A DNA stretch of 21,190 nucleotides. Source: Flemingiibacterium sp045600005. Its GTDB lineage: Bacteria > Bacillota > Clostridia > Oscillospirales > CAG-272. The translations under genes and the position numbers were made by a program. Of the stretch, positions 1-7,040 are shown piece after piece. The notes below the pieces were generated by a model. The model made no database searches and was not told the DNA's origin. It saw only the letters and a list, made by a program, of their open reading frames with translations. The DNA is taken from NCBI GenBank assembly GCA_045600005.1, contig JAZRXB010000190.1:1-21190 (forward strand). The letters run 5' to 3'. How positions within the stretch are numbered: the stretch's first letter is position 1; every line of letters starts with the position of its first letter.

Positions 1-1424
1 TTGACGACCTCATCCCATGCCGCCGTCTTTGATTCGTAGAAGGACACCATATCCTTGTCCTCCCACGCCAAAAGCGCCGCCGGAATGGACGCGCCGCTGT
101 TGATTTGGATGGTTGTGCCGTAACAGGAATCGAAGGGCAGACGCATAGTGTCGCGGATGATCTCAAGCATTTCCGGCACTTCCTCGTCGCGCGTGTACTT
201 TTCGCGCAGGGCGACCTCGTAGTAAGCGGGCACGACATCGGTCATGGCGAAGCATCCGAACGCTTCCATGACGCGGCAGGTCAGACCGATATCGGACGCG
301 GTCTTGGGGATAAACATGAGATTCGTCGCGGTGCCGATGGGAGTGATGTGTTCCTTCTGCTTTTCATCCAGCTTGGGGTAGGGAACAATGCCGAAGTCAG
401 ACTTCATATTGCGCATCGCGTCGCCCTCGGTGATGTAGAGATACGACAGATGGAACAGCGCGCGGTCCTCGGTGAACGGGATGCTGATCTTGTAAAAGTC
501 CTCGCCCGCCTCGTCGTCGTACAGGTAATCGACGTCGTAGAATTTCTTCGTCTGCTCATAAGCGTCGTACAGGCGTTCCAGCGAATCGGTTTTGCGGATG
601 ACCTTTCCCGAATTGTCCGTGCCGAAAAGCTGAATATCGAACGCGCACCCTGCCAGACGGAGCGGCACATCCTGCAGATAACAGCCGATGCGATCGCTGT
701 TGATATCGAAGGTCGTGTCGCCGTTCAGGTCGGCGGTCGCCGTCTCCGCCATGGCGAACATTTTTTCAATGGTCCATTTGCCGTCGCGCACGAGCTGATA
801 GGGGTCCTCCAGCTTGTGATCGGTCAGCACCTGCTTGTTGAAGTAGGTGACGACAGCGGTTTTGTAAAGGGAAAGATTCGCGTCGCCGGCGGCGCAGTAG
901 AGCTTTCCGTTGATGCTCAGATCCTTTGACAGATCCTTCAGCCACCACGGGTTGTCAAGATTCAGGTCGGAGCAGGCGTTGAGGTCGGCAAAAATGCCGT
1001 TCAGAAAAGCGGGAGTCGTACAGGAGACCAGTCCCGTCGCCAGATCGTAGGTGGAATCGCCTGCAAGGACGGCGCTGATGATGAAATTATTGTAGGTTTC
1101 CTTGTCGTTCCAGTGTCCCGGCTCGAACTGGCAGGTCAGCTCGATGCCGAAATGTTCCTCGACCTTCTGAGAACGTGCGTAAAGCGCGTCGTTGACGACC
1201 TCGCCGGTCGCTTCCTCAGGGAATTCATACTCGGTGTAGGTCGGCACGAGGATATGGAACTTTCGGCCGCCATTGTTTTCCGGCGGGATCTTCAGAAGGC
1301 TCGTTTCGGGAGCGTTCGTTTCTGTGGAGCCGGAGGGCGTATCTGTGCCGGGCGTTCCGCCGCAGGATACTGCGGAGGCGCACAGCGTCAGCACAAGAAG
1401 TAAAGTGAGCGCATTTTTATTCAT
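1..1424 (-). CDS. Extracellular solute-binding lipoprotein (ABC importer subunit), C-terminus cut by window edge
   Basis: The reading frame is open from an ATG at 1422-1424 to base 1, giving 474 codons with no stop. An AAAGGAG ribosome site lies just upstream. The N-terminus is a lipoprotein signal: a short basic start, a Leu-rich stretch, then AVS-C with Cys21 as the lipidated residue, followed by a Thr/Ser/Pro/Gly-rich linker. The mature part looks like a family 1-type sugar-binding subunit, with a calcium-loop-like DLNGDTTFD segment and DFGIVPYPKLDEKQ near residue 340. The second solute-binding protein at 17908-19338 has the same DFGI-P-PKLDEKQ block at the same residue position, so the two are paralogues. 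That protein totals 476 residues, so this one is almost complete here. No permease or ATPase gene is visible beside it; they may lie beyond the left edge. The ligand is unknown; an oligosaccharide is inferred from family and context. Confidence 0.88.
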   Translation of the reverse strand, partial: MNKNALTLLLVLTLCASAVSCGGTPGTDTPSGSTETNAPETSLLKIPPENNGGRKFHILVPTYTEYEFPEEATGEVVNDALYARSQKVEEHFGIELTCQFEPGHWNDKETYNNFIISAVLAGDSTYDLATGLVSCTTPAFLNGIFADLNACSDLNLDNPWWLKDLSKDLSINGKLYCAAGDANLSLYKTAVVTYFNKQVLTDHKLEDPYQLVRDGKWTIEKMFAMAETATADLNGDTTFDINSDRIGCYLQDVPLRLAGCAFDIQLFGTDNSGKVIRKTDSLERLYDAYEQTKKFYDVDYLYDDEAGEDFYKISIPFTEDRALFHLSYLYITEGDAMRNMKSDFGIVPYPKLDEKQKEHITPIGTATNLMFIPKTASDIGLTCRVMEAFGCFAMTDVVPAYYEVALREKYTRDEEVPEMLEIIRDTMRLPFDSCYGTTIQINSGASIPAALLAWEDKDMVSFYESKTAAWDEVV

Positions 1425-1528
1425 GGTCAGACTCCTTTGTCGGCAGAATTTCAGGGAACCTCCGGCAGATGGAGACCGCATGGCGTTCGTTTCATTTTCA
1501 TGCGGGACCCGGAGACTCTCCACATAAT

Positions 1529-1557
1529 ATCATAATCTATTCGGAGCCGAAAGTCAA
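1529..1557 (-). promoter_or_regulatory. Sigma-A-type promoter for the left solute-binding protein
   Basis: On the minus strand a TTGACT box (1552-1557) and a TATGAT box (1529-1534) are separated by exactly 17 bp. Transcription would begin near 1522 and leave a leader of about 98 nt before the ATG at 1424. No clear operator was seen over it. Confidence 0.65.
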
Positions 1558-1606
1558 GTATCTGCGGCATTTTTTTTGCCGATGGAGCGTTATGCTGTCA
1601 GTGGAG

Positions 1607-1636
1607 TTGACAAACTCCCCCAAAGTGTGATATAAT
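1607..1636 (+). promoter_or_regulatory. Near-perfect sigma-A promoter with extended -10, facing the broken gene at 1880
   Basis: A consensus TTGACA (1607-1612) and a consensus TATAAT (1631-1636) are 18 bp apart, and a TG motif sits one base upstream of the -10 box (TGATATAAT). The start would be near 1643, leaving a leader of about 237 nt to the ATG at 1880. About 100 nt of that leader is the MITE-like hairpin at 1711-1809. The promoter therefore probably once served the gene whose remnant begins at 1880. Confidence 0.75.
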
Positions 1637-1646
1637 GGCTTACACA

Positions 1647-1692
1647 ATTATATGGCAGAATGCCCATAATGAGCGGACGGCAGATTCTGCCG
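1647..1692. promoter_or_regulatory. Two dyads just downstream of the 1607-1636 promoter (possible operators)
   Basis: The first dyad spans 1647-1670: ATTAT-AT-GGCA, then GAA, then TGCC-C-ATAAT, an imperfect inverted repeat starting about 5 bp after the likely transcription start. The second spans 1678-1692: CGGCAGA, T, TCTGCCG, with perfect 7-bp arms. Their place immediately after a strong promoter suits repressor binding or an RNA hairpin. No cognate regulator can be named. Confidence 0.4.
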
Positions 1693-1710
1693 CCGGCAGG
1701 AAAAACATAG

Positions 1711-1809
1711 GGTTGCCTCTAAAAATTCAAAAAATCCGTTGAAAAACAAAACGCGATACCCATAGTATCGGGTTTTGTTTTTCTTCCTCATGAATTTTTA
1801 GAGGTTGCC
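1711..1809. mobile_element. MITE-like long imperfect hairpin of about 100 bp
   Basis: CCTCTAAAAATTCA at 1716-1729 is answered by its exact reverse complement at 1791-1804. Inside lies a second imperfect stem: AACAAAACGCGATAC at 1745-1759 pairs with GTATCGGGTTTTGTT at 1765-1779, leaving a loop around 1760-1764. GGTTGCC stands in the same orientation at both ends (1711-1717 and 1803-1809). CATAG lies directly outside both ends (1706-1710 and 1809-1813, overlapping the last C), which could be a 5-bp target duplication. The element is AT-rich, codes for nothing, and sits in the leader between a strong promoter and the gene start at 1880. It may be a miniature transposable element or a terminator-like structure. 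Copies elsewhere cannot be checked here. Confidence 0.5.
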
Positions 1810-1879
1810 ATAGAAAGCGCAGAATCAGGAAATACAGGTTTATCAAGATATAGAATAGAAAGATGAAGGAGTTTTTGTC

Positions 1880-2117
1880 ATGAGCACGATCAGAGACCGC
1901 ATCTGGCTGTATTGTGCCGTCCCGGATGCCTACAACACGCCCCACTACCCCTGCCCGGCGTCAACACCGTCGAGCCGTGGGACGCCTGCCGCAGTCTGGG
2001 ACTCAAAAAGGCCGTCATGGACGTCACACTGCGCGGACCGGAGTACCCGTTCGACCCGATATCGGAAAAGCTCAGCTTTCTGGACGAGCTGGTGCGGACG
2101 GTCATTCCGTCCGGCGC
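1880..2117 (+). pseudogene. 5' remnant of an unrecognised protein gene, frameshifted and truncated
   Basis: A GAAGGAG ribosome site (near 1864-1870) precedes an ATG at 1880. The frame reads MSTIRDRIWLYCAVPDAYN and on to about 1950. Past the C-rich run near 1941-1955 it becomes low-quality Ser/Arg/Pro text. The frame shifted by -1 then carries ordinary protein sequence: VNTVEPWDACRSLGLKKAV, then roughly 35 further plausible residues ending VRTVIPSG near 2117. Loss of one base in the C run would explain the change. After about 2117 the sequence continues as the 3' part of the opposite-strand LRR gene. So this is the first ~80 codons of a lost gene, broken by a frameshift and a truncation. The family was not recognised. 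An assembly error could produce the same picture. Confidence 0.6.
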
Positions 2118-4839
2118 CGTCCGCCTCAAACAGATTCACACCGCAGTTTCCGTAGAGTGTGATACTACCATCCGTGATGGGAAGCGTCTGATCGAATGCT
2201 GAAATGCTGACAGGGTGGGCATAGGCATCCATTTCCAGCGTAACTGCCGTTTTGTCAAATCCTGTGACAGAAATGGTGCAGGCGAAGGGCGGGAAGGCAT
2301 CCGCTTCTCCCGTTGCGTATATCCAGTCAAGGAATCGCTCCTTCTCGATCTGATAGGTTAAGGTGTGTTCATCCGTTTCGATCAGAACCTCATGTGGCTC
2401 CGGGATTCCCTGACCGTCAAATAAATAGGCAAGAATTTCCGTTTTAGTACCGCGTCTTGCCGAAACCCAGATGCAGAATTCGCCGCTTCCTCCTCTGCCG
2501 CCCGCATCAATGATTCTGCCGTCGATGTATCCGCCCGGAAGCGAAAGTGTACACTCGTACAGTGTGGCAATGCTCATGTCTGCGTTCAGATAGGCTGCAT
2601 AGAACCGCATCGTATCGTTGAACACATAGAGAACCGGGGAGCCGCCCATCAGCCGTGCAGTGATCCGTGCTTTTTCGGCATCTTGCGGAAGGGTGTCAAC
2701 TACTGTGCTGAGACAGGAAGGAAGCTCCGCTTCAGCGGTGACACTCTCGATAATCGGAAGAACGATCTCTTCAAAATCACGCTCTCCGTCCTCGGGATAG
2801 GTTGAAATGCAGAAGGAGAACAGGATTTGCGCATGGTGCGCGAATGCGATGCTATAGTCCCTGCCTATGGTGTACGGATCGAGTGACTCATCCTTGAGGA
2901 TCAGATAAGACAAACCGTTTGCATTCGTTCCGGCAGTGATCACGGTTGCCAGCGAAAATCCGAAGGGTTCCCGTGTGATCATGCCGTTCTCCAGCCGTTC
3001 CGGCGTCCAGTTTCCAGCGGAATCCATGAGCAGGTTTGTATGCATATCAATGCTCAGGTTCAGACGCAGAGGATCCAGCGTTTCGTCCGCTTCTCTGACA
3101 CGGTCATGATAGGTATTGCCGTTATCTCTCCATGTTTCCGGTATCTCCATACGGACAGAATAACCCGGCACATCCGGTGTAATGATCTGTTTATTGGTGT
3201 TGCCGGGATCGGACAGAGCCGGATCTTCATAGGGATAGGATACCTCAGATTCATAGATGTTCCAGCGGAACGTGCCGAATTCGTTTATGCCCTCGATCGT
3301 ATCCTCATCCACGAAGCGGAGCGAGCCTTCCGCATAATCGCCATAATATCTGTTCAGATATTCGCAGTAATGATAGTTCGGCTCCATGAGGATATCGCCG
3401 TTGAGGGAAATCACATAAAAGCTGTAATAATCATAGCTGTGATGATACTCGACCGCCACCCTCGTTCCCTCCGGTGAGAAGACGAGCTTCGGAAGCTCCA
3501 GACAATCATACCCTGTGCTCTGATGAATGATCCGTCCGTCTTCATTTGTGAGCGTAATATCCTTATAGTATGCCCCGTTTCTTTCAAAGGACGCCGTCCA
3601 TCCGAAGGTATCCTCCGCGGCGGGCGGGTCGGTCTCTGCCGTATTCTTTACGTTTTTGACAAAATATACGTTTACCAGACGGAAGCGGGATTCGTGCCAG
3701 TACAGCTCTTCCCGAAGCCCGTAACCATACGCTTCCATCACGATGGAATACTCACCGGCAGGCAGGATGATCTGAAGATCGTAAATGCCGGTATTCCCCC
3801 ATCCGCTGTCCGCAAAGGTCAGATCGTCTATGGTGAAGCTGTCCGGGACGATCAGACCTTCCGGTACATCCGGCAGGTCCTGTGCCGCGGCATGACCGAA
3901 CATGGCTGCTTCGCTGGGTTTATAATCGCTGTCCCCGCGGAGCGCCGCAAGAACATAGTTGATCTGCTCGGTGAGGGAATCCATATCCGTTTTCAGAACC
4001 GCTTCCGACGGTGTGATAAGCCCGCGCACGATCTCCTCGCCGGGACACATCTGACCGGCAAGCATGGAGTTGTAGAACGGAACACTCAGGAATGCGTCTT
4101 CCCCGATTTCGGCATCTGCGGGAACATTTCCGTCGACTGCGGAGGAACAGCCGGCAAACGCGCCTTCGCCGATGTACTTCACCGAATCCGGCAGGAAGAT
4201 CGCTTTCAGCTTATAGCTGCCGGCAAAAGCGTTATAACCGATGTATTCCAGATTTCCGCCGAAGTCGATCTCCTCAAGCCCGGTTGACTGAACCGCGTGC
4301 GCCGCGACGAAGCGTACCGAATCGGGGATCGTGAAGGACGTTTCGCCCTCGCGCTCGTAATGGAGCAGGATCGAGCCGTCGGAGGTCAGAATCAGACCGT
4401 CCTTCTCCACGAAGGACAGGTTGTTTTCCGCAATGATGATATCAACCAGATTTTCAAGTCCGGCAAAAGCGTTGGTCTCCACCTTCTGTACGCCCGCGCC
4501 AAGCCGGACGACCTCGATCCTGTCCGCGTTTTGGTTCCCAAGAAAGGTGAAATCCGCAATGGTTTTTACTTCTTCGGGAATGGTGATATCCGTTTCCGCG
4601 CCGTTATAACGGAGCAGGACGCCGTCTTCGATATGGAAGCCGTTTTCGTCAATGATCACCGGCTGATTCATGTGACGGACGACCAGTACCGCGCCGATGA
4701 TCAGCAGAAAGCAGGCGGCGGCCGCACTGATCCGCTTCATCCACACCGTCAGCTTTTTAGGCGGTCTGTATGTAAAACATTCCTCAATATACCGTTTATC
4801 GACTCTGCCGACCGCGTCCAGAAAATCAATTTCCTTCAT
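1945..4839 (-). CDS. Membrane-anchored LRR (BspA-type) protein, probable anti-sigma/sensor partner of the adjacent sigma factor; aberrant C-terminus
   Basis: The frame has 964 codons from ATG 4837-4839, overlapping the sigma gene stop as ATGA. Residues 1-25 (FLDAVGRVDKRYIEE) resemble the short cytosolic N-terminus of Clostridia membrane proteins paired with ECF sigma factors. One membrane segment follows at about 37-54 (AACFLLIIGAVLVV), giving an N-in, C-out topology. Residues ~65-250 carry BspA-type leucine-rich repeats such as ITIPEEVKTIADFTFLGNQ and YIGEGAFAGCS. The rest is a long ectodomain, rich in beta-type text, that I do not recognise. Anti-sigma function is inferred from gene order, overlap and topology. 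From about residue 908 the protein is antisense to the truncated gene at 1880-2117 (basic, low-complexity text ending GVDAGQG), so the native C-terminus has been lost and replaced. It may still work if the N-terminal part suffices. Confidence 0.75.
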   Translation of the reverse strand: MKEIDFLDAVGRVDKRYIEECFTYRPPKKLTVWMKRISAAAACFLLIIGAVLVVRHMNQPVIIDENGFHIEDGVLLRYNGAETDITIPEEVKTIADFTFLGNQNADRIEVVRLGAGVQKVETNAFAGLENLVDIIIAENNLSFVEKDGLILTSDGSILLHYEREGETSFTIPDSVRFVAAHAVQSTGLEEIDFGGNLEYIGYNAFAGSYKLKAIFLPDSVKYIGEGAFAGCSSAVDGNVPADAEIGEDAFLSVPFYNSMLAGQMCPGEEIVRGLITPSEAVLKTDMDSLTEQINYVLAALRGDSDYKPSEAAMFGHAAAQDLPDVPEGLIVPDSFTIDDLTFADSGWGNTGIYDLQIILPAGEYSIVMEAYGYGLREELYWHESRFRLVNVYFVKNVKNTAETDPPAAEDTFGWTASFERNGAYYKDITLTNEDGRIIHQSTGYDCLELPKLVFSPEGTRVAVEYHHSYDYYSFYVISLNGDILMEPNYHYCEYLNRYYGDYAEGSLRFVDEDTIEGINEFGTFRWNIYESEVSYPYEDPALSDPGNTNKQIITPDVPGYSVRMEIPETWRDNGNTYHDRVREADETLDPLRLNLSIDMHTNLLMDSAGNWTPERLENGMITREPFGFSLATVITAGTNANGLSYLILKDESLDPYTIGRDYSIAFAHHAQILFSFCISTYPEDGERDFEEIVLPIIESVTAEAELPSCLSTVVDTLPQDAEKARITARLMGGSPVLYVFNDTMRFYAAYLNADMSIATLYECTLSLPGGYIDGRIIDAGGRGGSGEFCIWVSARRGTKTEILAYLFDGQGIPEPHEVLIETDEHTLTYQIEKERFLDWIYATGEADAFPPFACTISVTGFDKTAVTLEMDAYAHPVSISAFDQTLPITDGSITLYGNCGVNLFEADGAGRNDRPHQLVQKAELFRYRVERVLRSAQCDVHDGLFESQTAAGVPRLDGVDAGQG

Positions 4840-5375
4840 AAGCCGATCCCTTCCTCCTCCAGCATTTTCCTAAGCCTTGCGCGCATACGGGAAAGCCTGA
4901 CGCCCGCGTGGTTTTCGGTCATTCCGACCGCCTTTGCCGCATCCCGAACGCTTTCACCGAGATAATACCGCCGCATGAACAGCACACGGGACTGCTTATC
5001 CTGACCGGAGAGAAAATCGGAAATGACGTCGGCGGCAAGATCGATCTCTTCCTCGGGAGAGGGATATCCCGCCGCAAAATCCGTAAGCTCTTCCATGATC
5101 GCGCTTCGTTTGGATGCGGATCGGTATCGGTACAGCTTCAGCGCAGTATTCCGCGTGACCGCCGTGAAAAACGCGGGAAGGATCTTCGGCTTTTCGGGCG
5201 GCAGACTGTTCCACATTCCGAGGTAGCTGTCGTTCATACATTCCTCGGCGTCCAGTCTGTCGTGCAGGATGTTCATGGCAGCCGAACGGGCAAGGCGGTC
5301 GTACTTCTTTGCGAGTTCCGTAATGGCCGTTTGAGATCGCGCCCAGAACAGGCCGATGATATCGGCATCGTTCAC
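4836..5375 (-). CDS. ECF-like sigma-70 family RNA polymerase sigma factor
   Basis: The chosen start is GTG at 5373-5375, because AGGAGG (5384-5389) lies 8 nt before it. The longer frame back to 5516 has poor upstream text and no ribosome site. The product has 179 residues. Region 2 is in the first half, with the helix ELAKKYDRLARSAAMNIL, the block DAEECMNDSYLGMWNSLPP and an Arg/Lys-rich end (TRNTALKLYRYRSASKRS). Region 4 is at the C-terminus, with LFMRRYYLGESVRDAAKAV and then the recognition helix TENHAGVRLSRMRARLRKM. Size and domain order fit an ECF (group 4) factor that directs core polymerase to a small regulon. The downstream membrane LRR gene overlaps its stop codon, the usual arrangement for a sigma factor and the anti-sigma that restrains it. 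Confidence 0.85.
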   Translation of the reverse strand: MNDADIIGLFWARSQTAITELAKKYDRLARSAAMNILHDRLDAEECMNDSYLGMWNSLPPEKPKILPAFFTAVTRNTALKLYRYRSASKRSAIMEELTDFAAGYPSPEEEIDLAADVISDFLSGQDKQSRVLFMRRYYLGESVRDAAKAVGMTENHAGVRLSRMRARLRKMLEEEGIGL

Positions 5376-5463
5376 CTGAAATACCTCCTTTGGTGTGATT
5401 TCAACAGATATGTACCGATCGGGAAGAAGAATCTTACAGGGAAAAGGAATTTTTTCTGAATTT

Positions 5464-5469
5464 ATTATA
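5464..5469 (-). promoter_or_regulatory. Possible -10 box upstream of the sigma factor gene
   Basis: TATAAT is present on the minus strand, about 90 nt before the GTG start. At 17 bp spacing the -35 position reads TATAAA, which is poor, so only the -10 element can be supported. No obvious ECF-type self-activation site was recognised. Confidence 0.3.
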
Positions 5470-5516
5470 GCAGATATTTGTGAAGATTTATAGAACGTTG
5501 GGGAGACAAATATCAA

Positions 5517-5730
5517 TATGCGGAATTCGTATGTGGACGCCCCGGACCATTCGTTCCGCGCGGAACCCTCTGTCTGTCTCCTGAAAAGCTGTTTTCAAAT
5601 GGAATCATCATTCCCGATCGGATCGTTCAGGGTGAGAAATCTGTAAGATGTTTATAATCATCAAGGAAAACGGTACAGGGCAGCCGGTACCGGATATCGG
5701 CTGAACACATCGGCAAGTATGACAAAATGG
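5517..5730. other. Intergenic stretch between divergent units, no gene seen
   Basis: Together with the promoter and leader that follow, this forms a gap of about 660 bp between the sigma factor start (5375) and the oxidoreductase start (6039). I find no convincing reading frame with a ribosome site. A small dyad, CAGCCG...CGGCTG, lies near 5682-5705, with no T run behind it. The short frame ending in ENGTGQPVPDIG near 5650-5704 looks protein-like but has no support and may be a relic. Confidence 0.45.
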
Positions 5731-5759
5731 TTGATTTATTGTAAAATGTGTGATACAAT
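5731..5759 (+). promoter_or_regulatory. Sigma-A promoter with extended -10 for the oxidoreductase-lyase unit
   Basis: TTGATT (5731-5736) and TACAAT (5754-5759) are 17 bp apart, with a TG one base before the -10 box. Transcription would start near 5766, giving a leader of about 270 nt. The TGTGATACAAT block closely matches the TGTGATATAAT of the promoter at 1607-1636. Confidence 0.65.
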
Positions 5760-5971
5760 AAGGTCAGACAGATCTGTTTTGCCTGATGTTCCCGATTTTT
5801 GACAGATATGGTCTGCCGGAAACCGTTTGCCGCGATCGTTCATAAGGCAGTGCCGTACCGTTCTGACGCGGCATCGTACCCTCTGAACTTTGCGGTACTG
5901 TCCGAAAACCGGAAAACCGCCGCGAACCGTGAAGTACAGACACGCTTTTGCGGCATAAAGTCAGCTTCTGT

Positions 5972-6025
5972 ACGGGACGGCCATGTCTGCGGCTGCCGCA
6001 TTGCCGTCCTGTTGACCGGCAGCCG
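5972..6025 (+). promoter_or_regulatory. Leader RNA with mutually exclusive hairpins just before the oxidoreductase start
   Basis: Structure one: ACGGGACGGC (5972-5981) pairs with GCCGTCCTGT (6003-6012), 10 bp with one G-U, enclosing an inner stem TGCGG-CTG-CCGCA (5988-6000). Structure two: CGGCTGCCG (5990-5998) pairs perfectly with CGGCAGCCG (6017-6025), ending 13 nt before the ATG at 6039. The two overlap and cannot form together, as in attenuators and translational switches. No T run is present, so an effect on translation is more likely than on termination. No known riboswitch class was recognised. Confidence 0.35.
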
Positions 6026-6038
6026 ATCCTGAAAGAAT

Positions 6039-7025
6039 ATGAAAATATGTATGATCGGGTGCGGGAAGCACTCAGGGAGCGTTCATGGTCCCTCCTGCAA
6101 AAAGTATGCCGAGACCCATCCGGATACGATTCTGGCGGGCTGCTGCGACTTAAACGGGGAACGGGCGAGAGACTATCAGCAGAAATTCGGCTTTCGGAAG
6201 CATTACACCGATATGGAGGAGATGCTGAATGCCGAAAAGCCGGATGCGGTCATGGTGGCAGTGCCGGAGCGGCTGATCTGCCCCACCGCCGTCCGCGTGA
6301 TCAATCTCGGCTATCATGTCCTGCTCGAAAAACCGCCCGGACTCTGCCGGGAAGAAACGCTTCGGATCATCGAAGCCGCAGAGAAAAACAGGGTGATCAA
6401 TCAGGTCGCGTTCAATCGCAGATACCTCCCGCTGCTGATGAAGCTGAGGGAGGAGATCGCCGCCTGCCGTTCCGACGGGATCCAGAACATTTTCTACGAA
6501 TTCTATCGTTACAGGAGGACCGAGCCGACGTTTGAGACCACCGCCATTCACGGGATCGACGCGGTGAAAAGCATCGCCGGAAGCGATTACCGGGAAGTGC
6601 GTTTTACCTATCAGGAGCTGCCGCAGATCGGCGATAAGGTCGCCAATATCCTGCTGGAATGCAGCTTTGCAAACGGTGTGATCGCGCGGATCAACTTCGT
6701 TCCCTGCGCGGGCGTTGTGATCGACCGGGCGTGCGTCAACCTGAAAGACCACACGTTCTTCATGAACACGCCGATCTGGGACGGATTCGATGCGCCCGGC
6801 GAGCTGGTTCATATCCATAACGGCACGCCGGTCTCACGGGTCTCCGGAAAAGATCTGGTTTCTGGTGACGCCATGTTTGAGACGAACGGCTTTTACGACG
6901 AGGATCAGGCGTTTTTCGACTGCGTTAGGGCAGGAAAGCAAAGCCCGGACGACGCCGCGTCCGCTCTGCAATCCGTGGAGATCGCCGAGGCCATCGGTCA
7001 GCGGAAAACCTTCTGGAAAGCATGA
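6039..7025 (+). CDS. Gfo/Idh/MocA-family NAD(P)-dependent oxidoreductase
   Basis: The 328-residue product is close to the usual family length. Residues 1-16 begin a Rossmann fold (KICMIGCGKHSGSVH, a short glycine-rich loop). EKPPG at 97-101 carries Lys98, the family's usual catalytic or cofactor lysine. HGIDAVKSI at 171-179 supplies the HxxD-type pair of the C-terminal sheet domain. These enzymes oxidise, reduce or epimerise sugar or inositol hydroxyls with NAD(P) in the cytosol; the substrate here cannot be told. The ribosome site is weak (GAAAGAA, very close to the ATG), which, with the structured leader, may mean translational control. The lyase gene follows after 15 bp with its own good ribosome site, so the two form one operon and probably handle the same glycan. 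No signal peptide. Confidence 0.85.
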   Translation: MKICMIGCGKHSGSVHGPSCKKYAETHPDTILAGCCDLNGERARDYQQKFGFRKHYTDMEEMLNAEKPDAVMVAVPERLICPTAVRVINLGYHVLLEKPPGLCREETLRIIEAAEKNRVINQVAFNRRYLPLLMKLREEIAACRSDGIQNIFYEFYRYRRTEPTFETTAIHGIDAVKSIAGSDYREVRFTYQELPQIGDKVANILLECSFANGVIARINFVPCAGVVIDRACVNLKDHTFFMNTPIWDGFDAPGELVHIHNGTPVSRVSGKDLVSGDAMFETNGFYDEDQAFFDCVRAGKQSPDDAASALQSVEIAEAIGQRKTFWKA

Positions 7026-7040
7026 AAGGAGAGCCCGCGC

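Noticed and set aside
105..929. Long + strand open frame of 274 codons near the left edge
   Set aside because: It is antisense to the solute-binding protein, which has a lipobox, ribosome site, promoter and a recognisable family block. The + frame has no ribosome site and no family resemblance.
1711..1809. Reading the 1711-1809 hairpin as a plain terminator of the left-edge gene or of an RNA
   Set aside because: The left gene is transcribed away from it, and the nested stems with possible flanking duplications fit an inserted element better. I cannot fully exclude a terminator role.
3040..4965. Several + strand frames of 145-254 codons across the LRR gene
   Set aside because: All are antisense to a continuous, well-formed LRR membrane protein. 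They carry no motifs and no ribosome sites.
4840..5516. Sigma factor start at 5516 instead of 5375
   Set aside because: The extra 47 residues are unlike sigma factors and cover the AGGAGG site and the -10 box. The GTG at 5375 has the proper ribosome spacing.
5799..6032. 77-codon + strand frame ahead of the oxidoreductase
   Set aside because: No ribosome site, biased composition, and it lies in the leader with competing hairpins. More likely untranslated.
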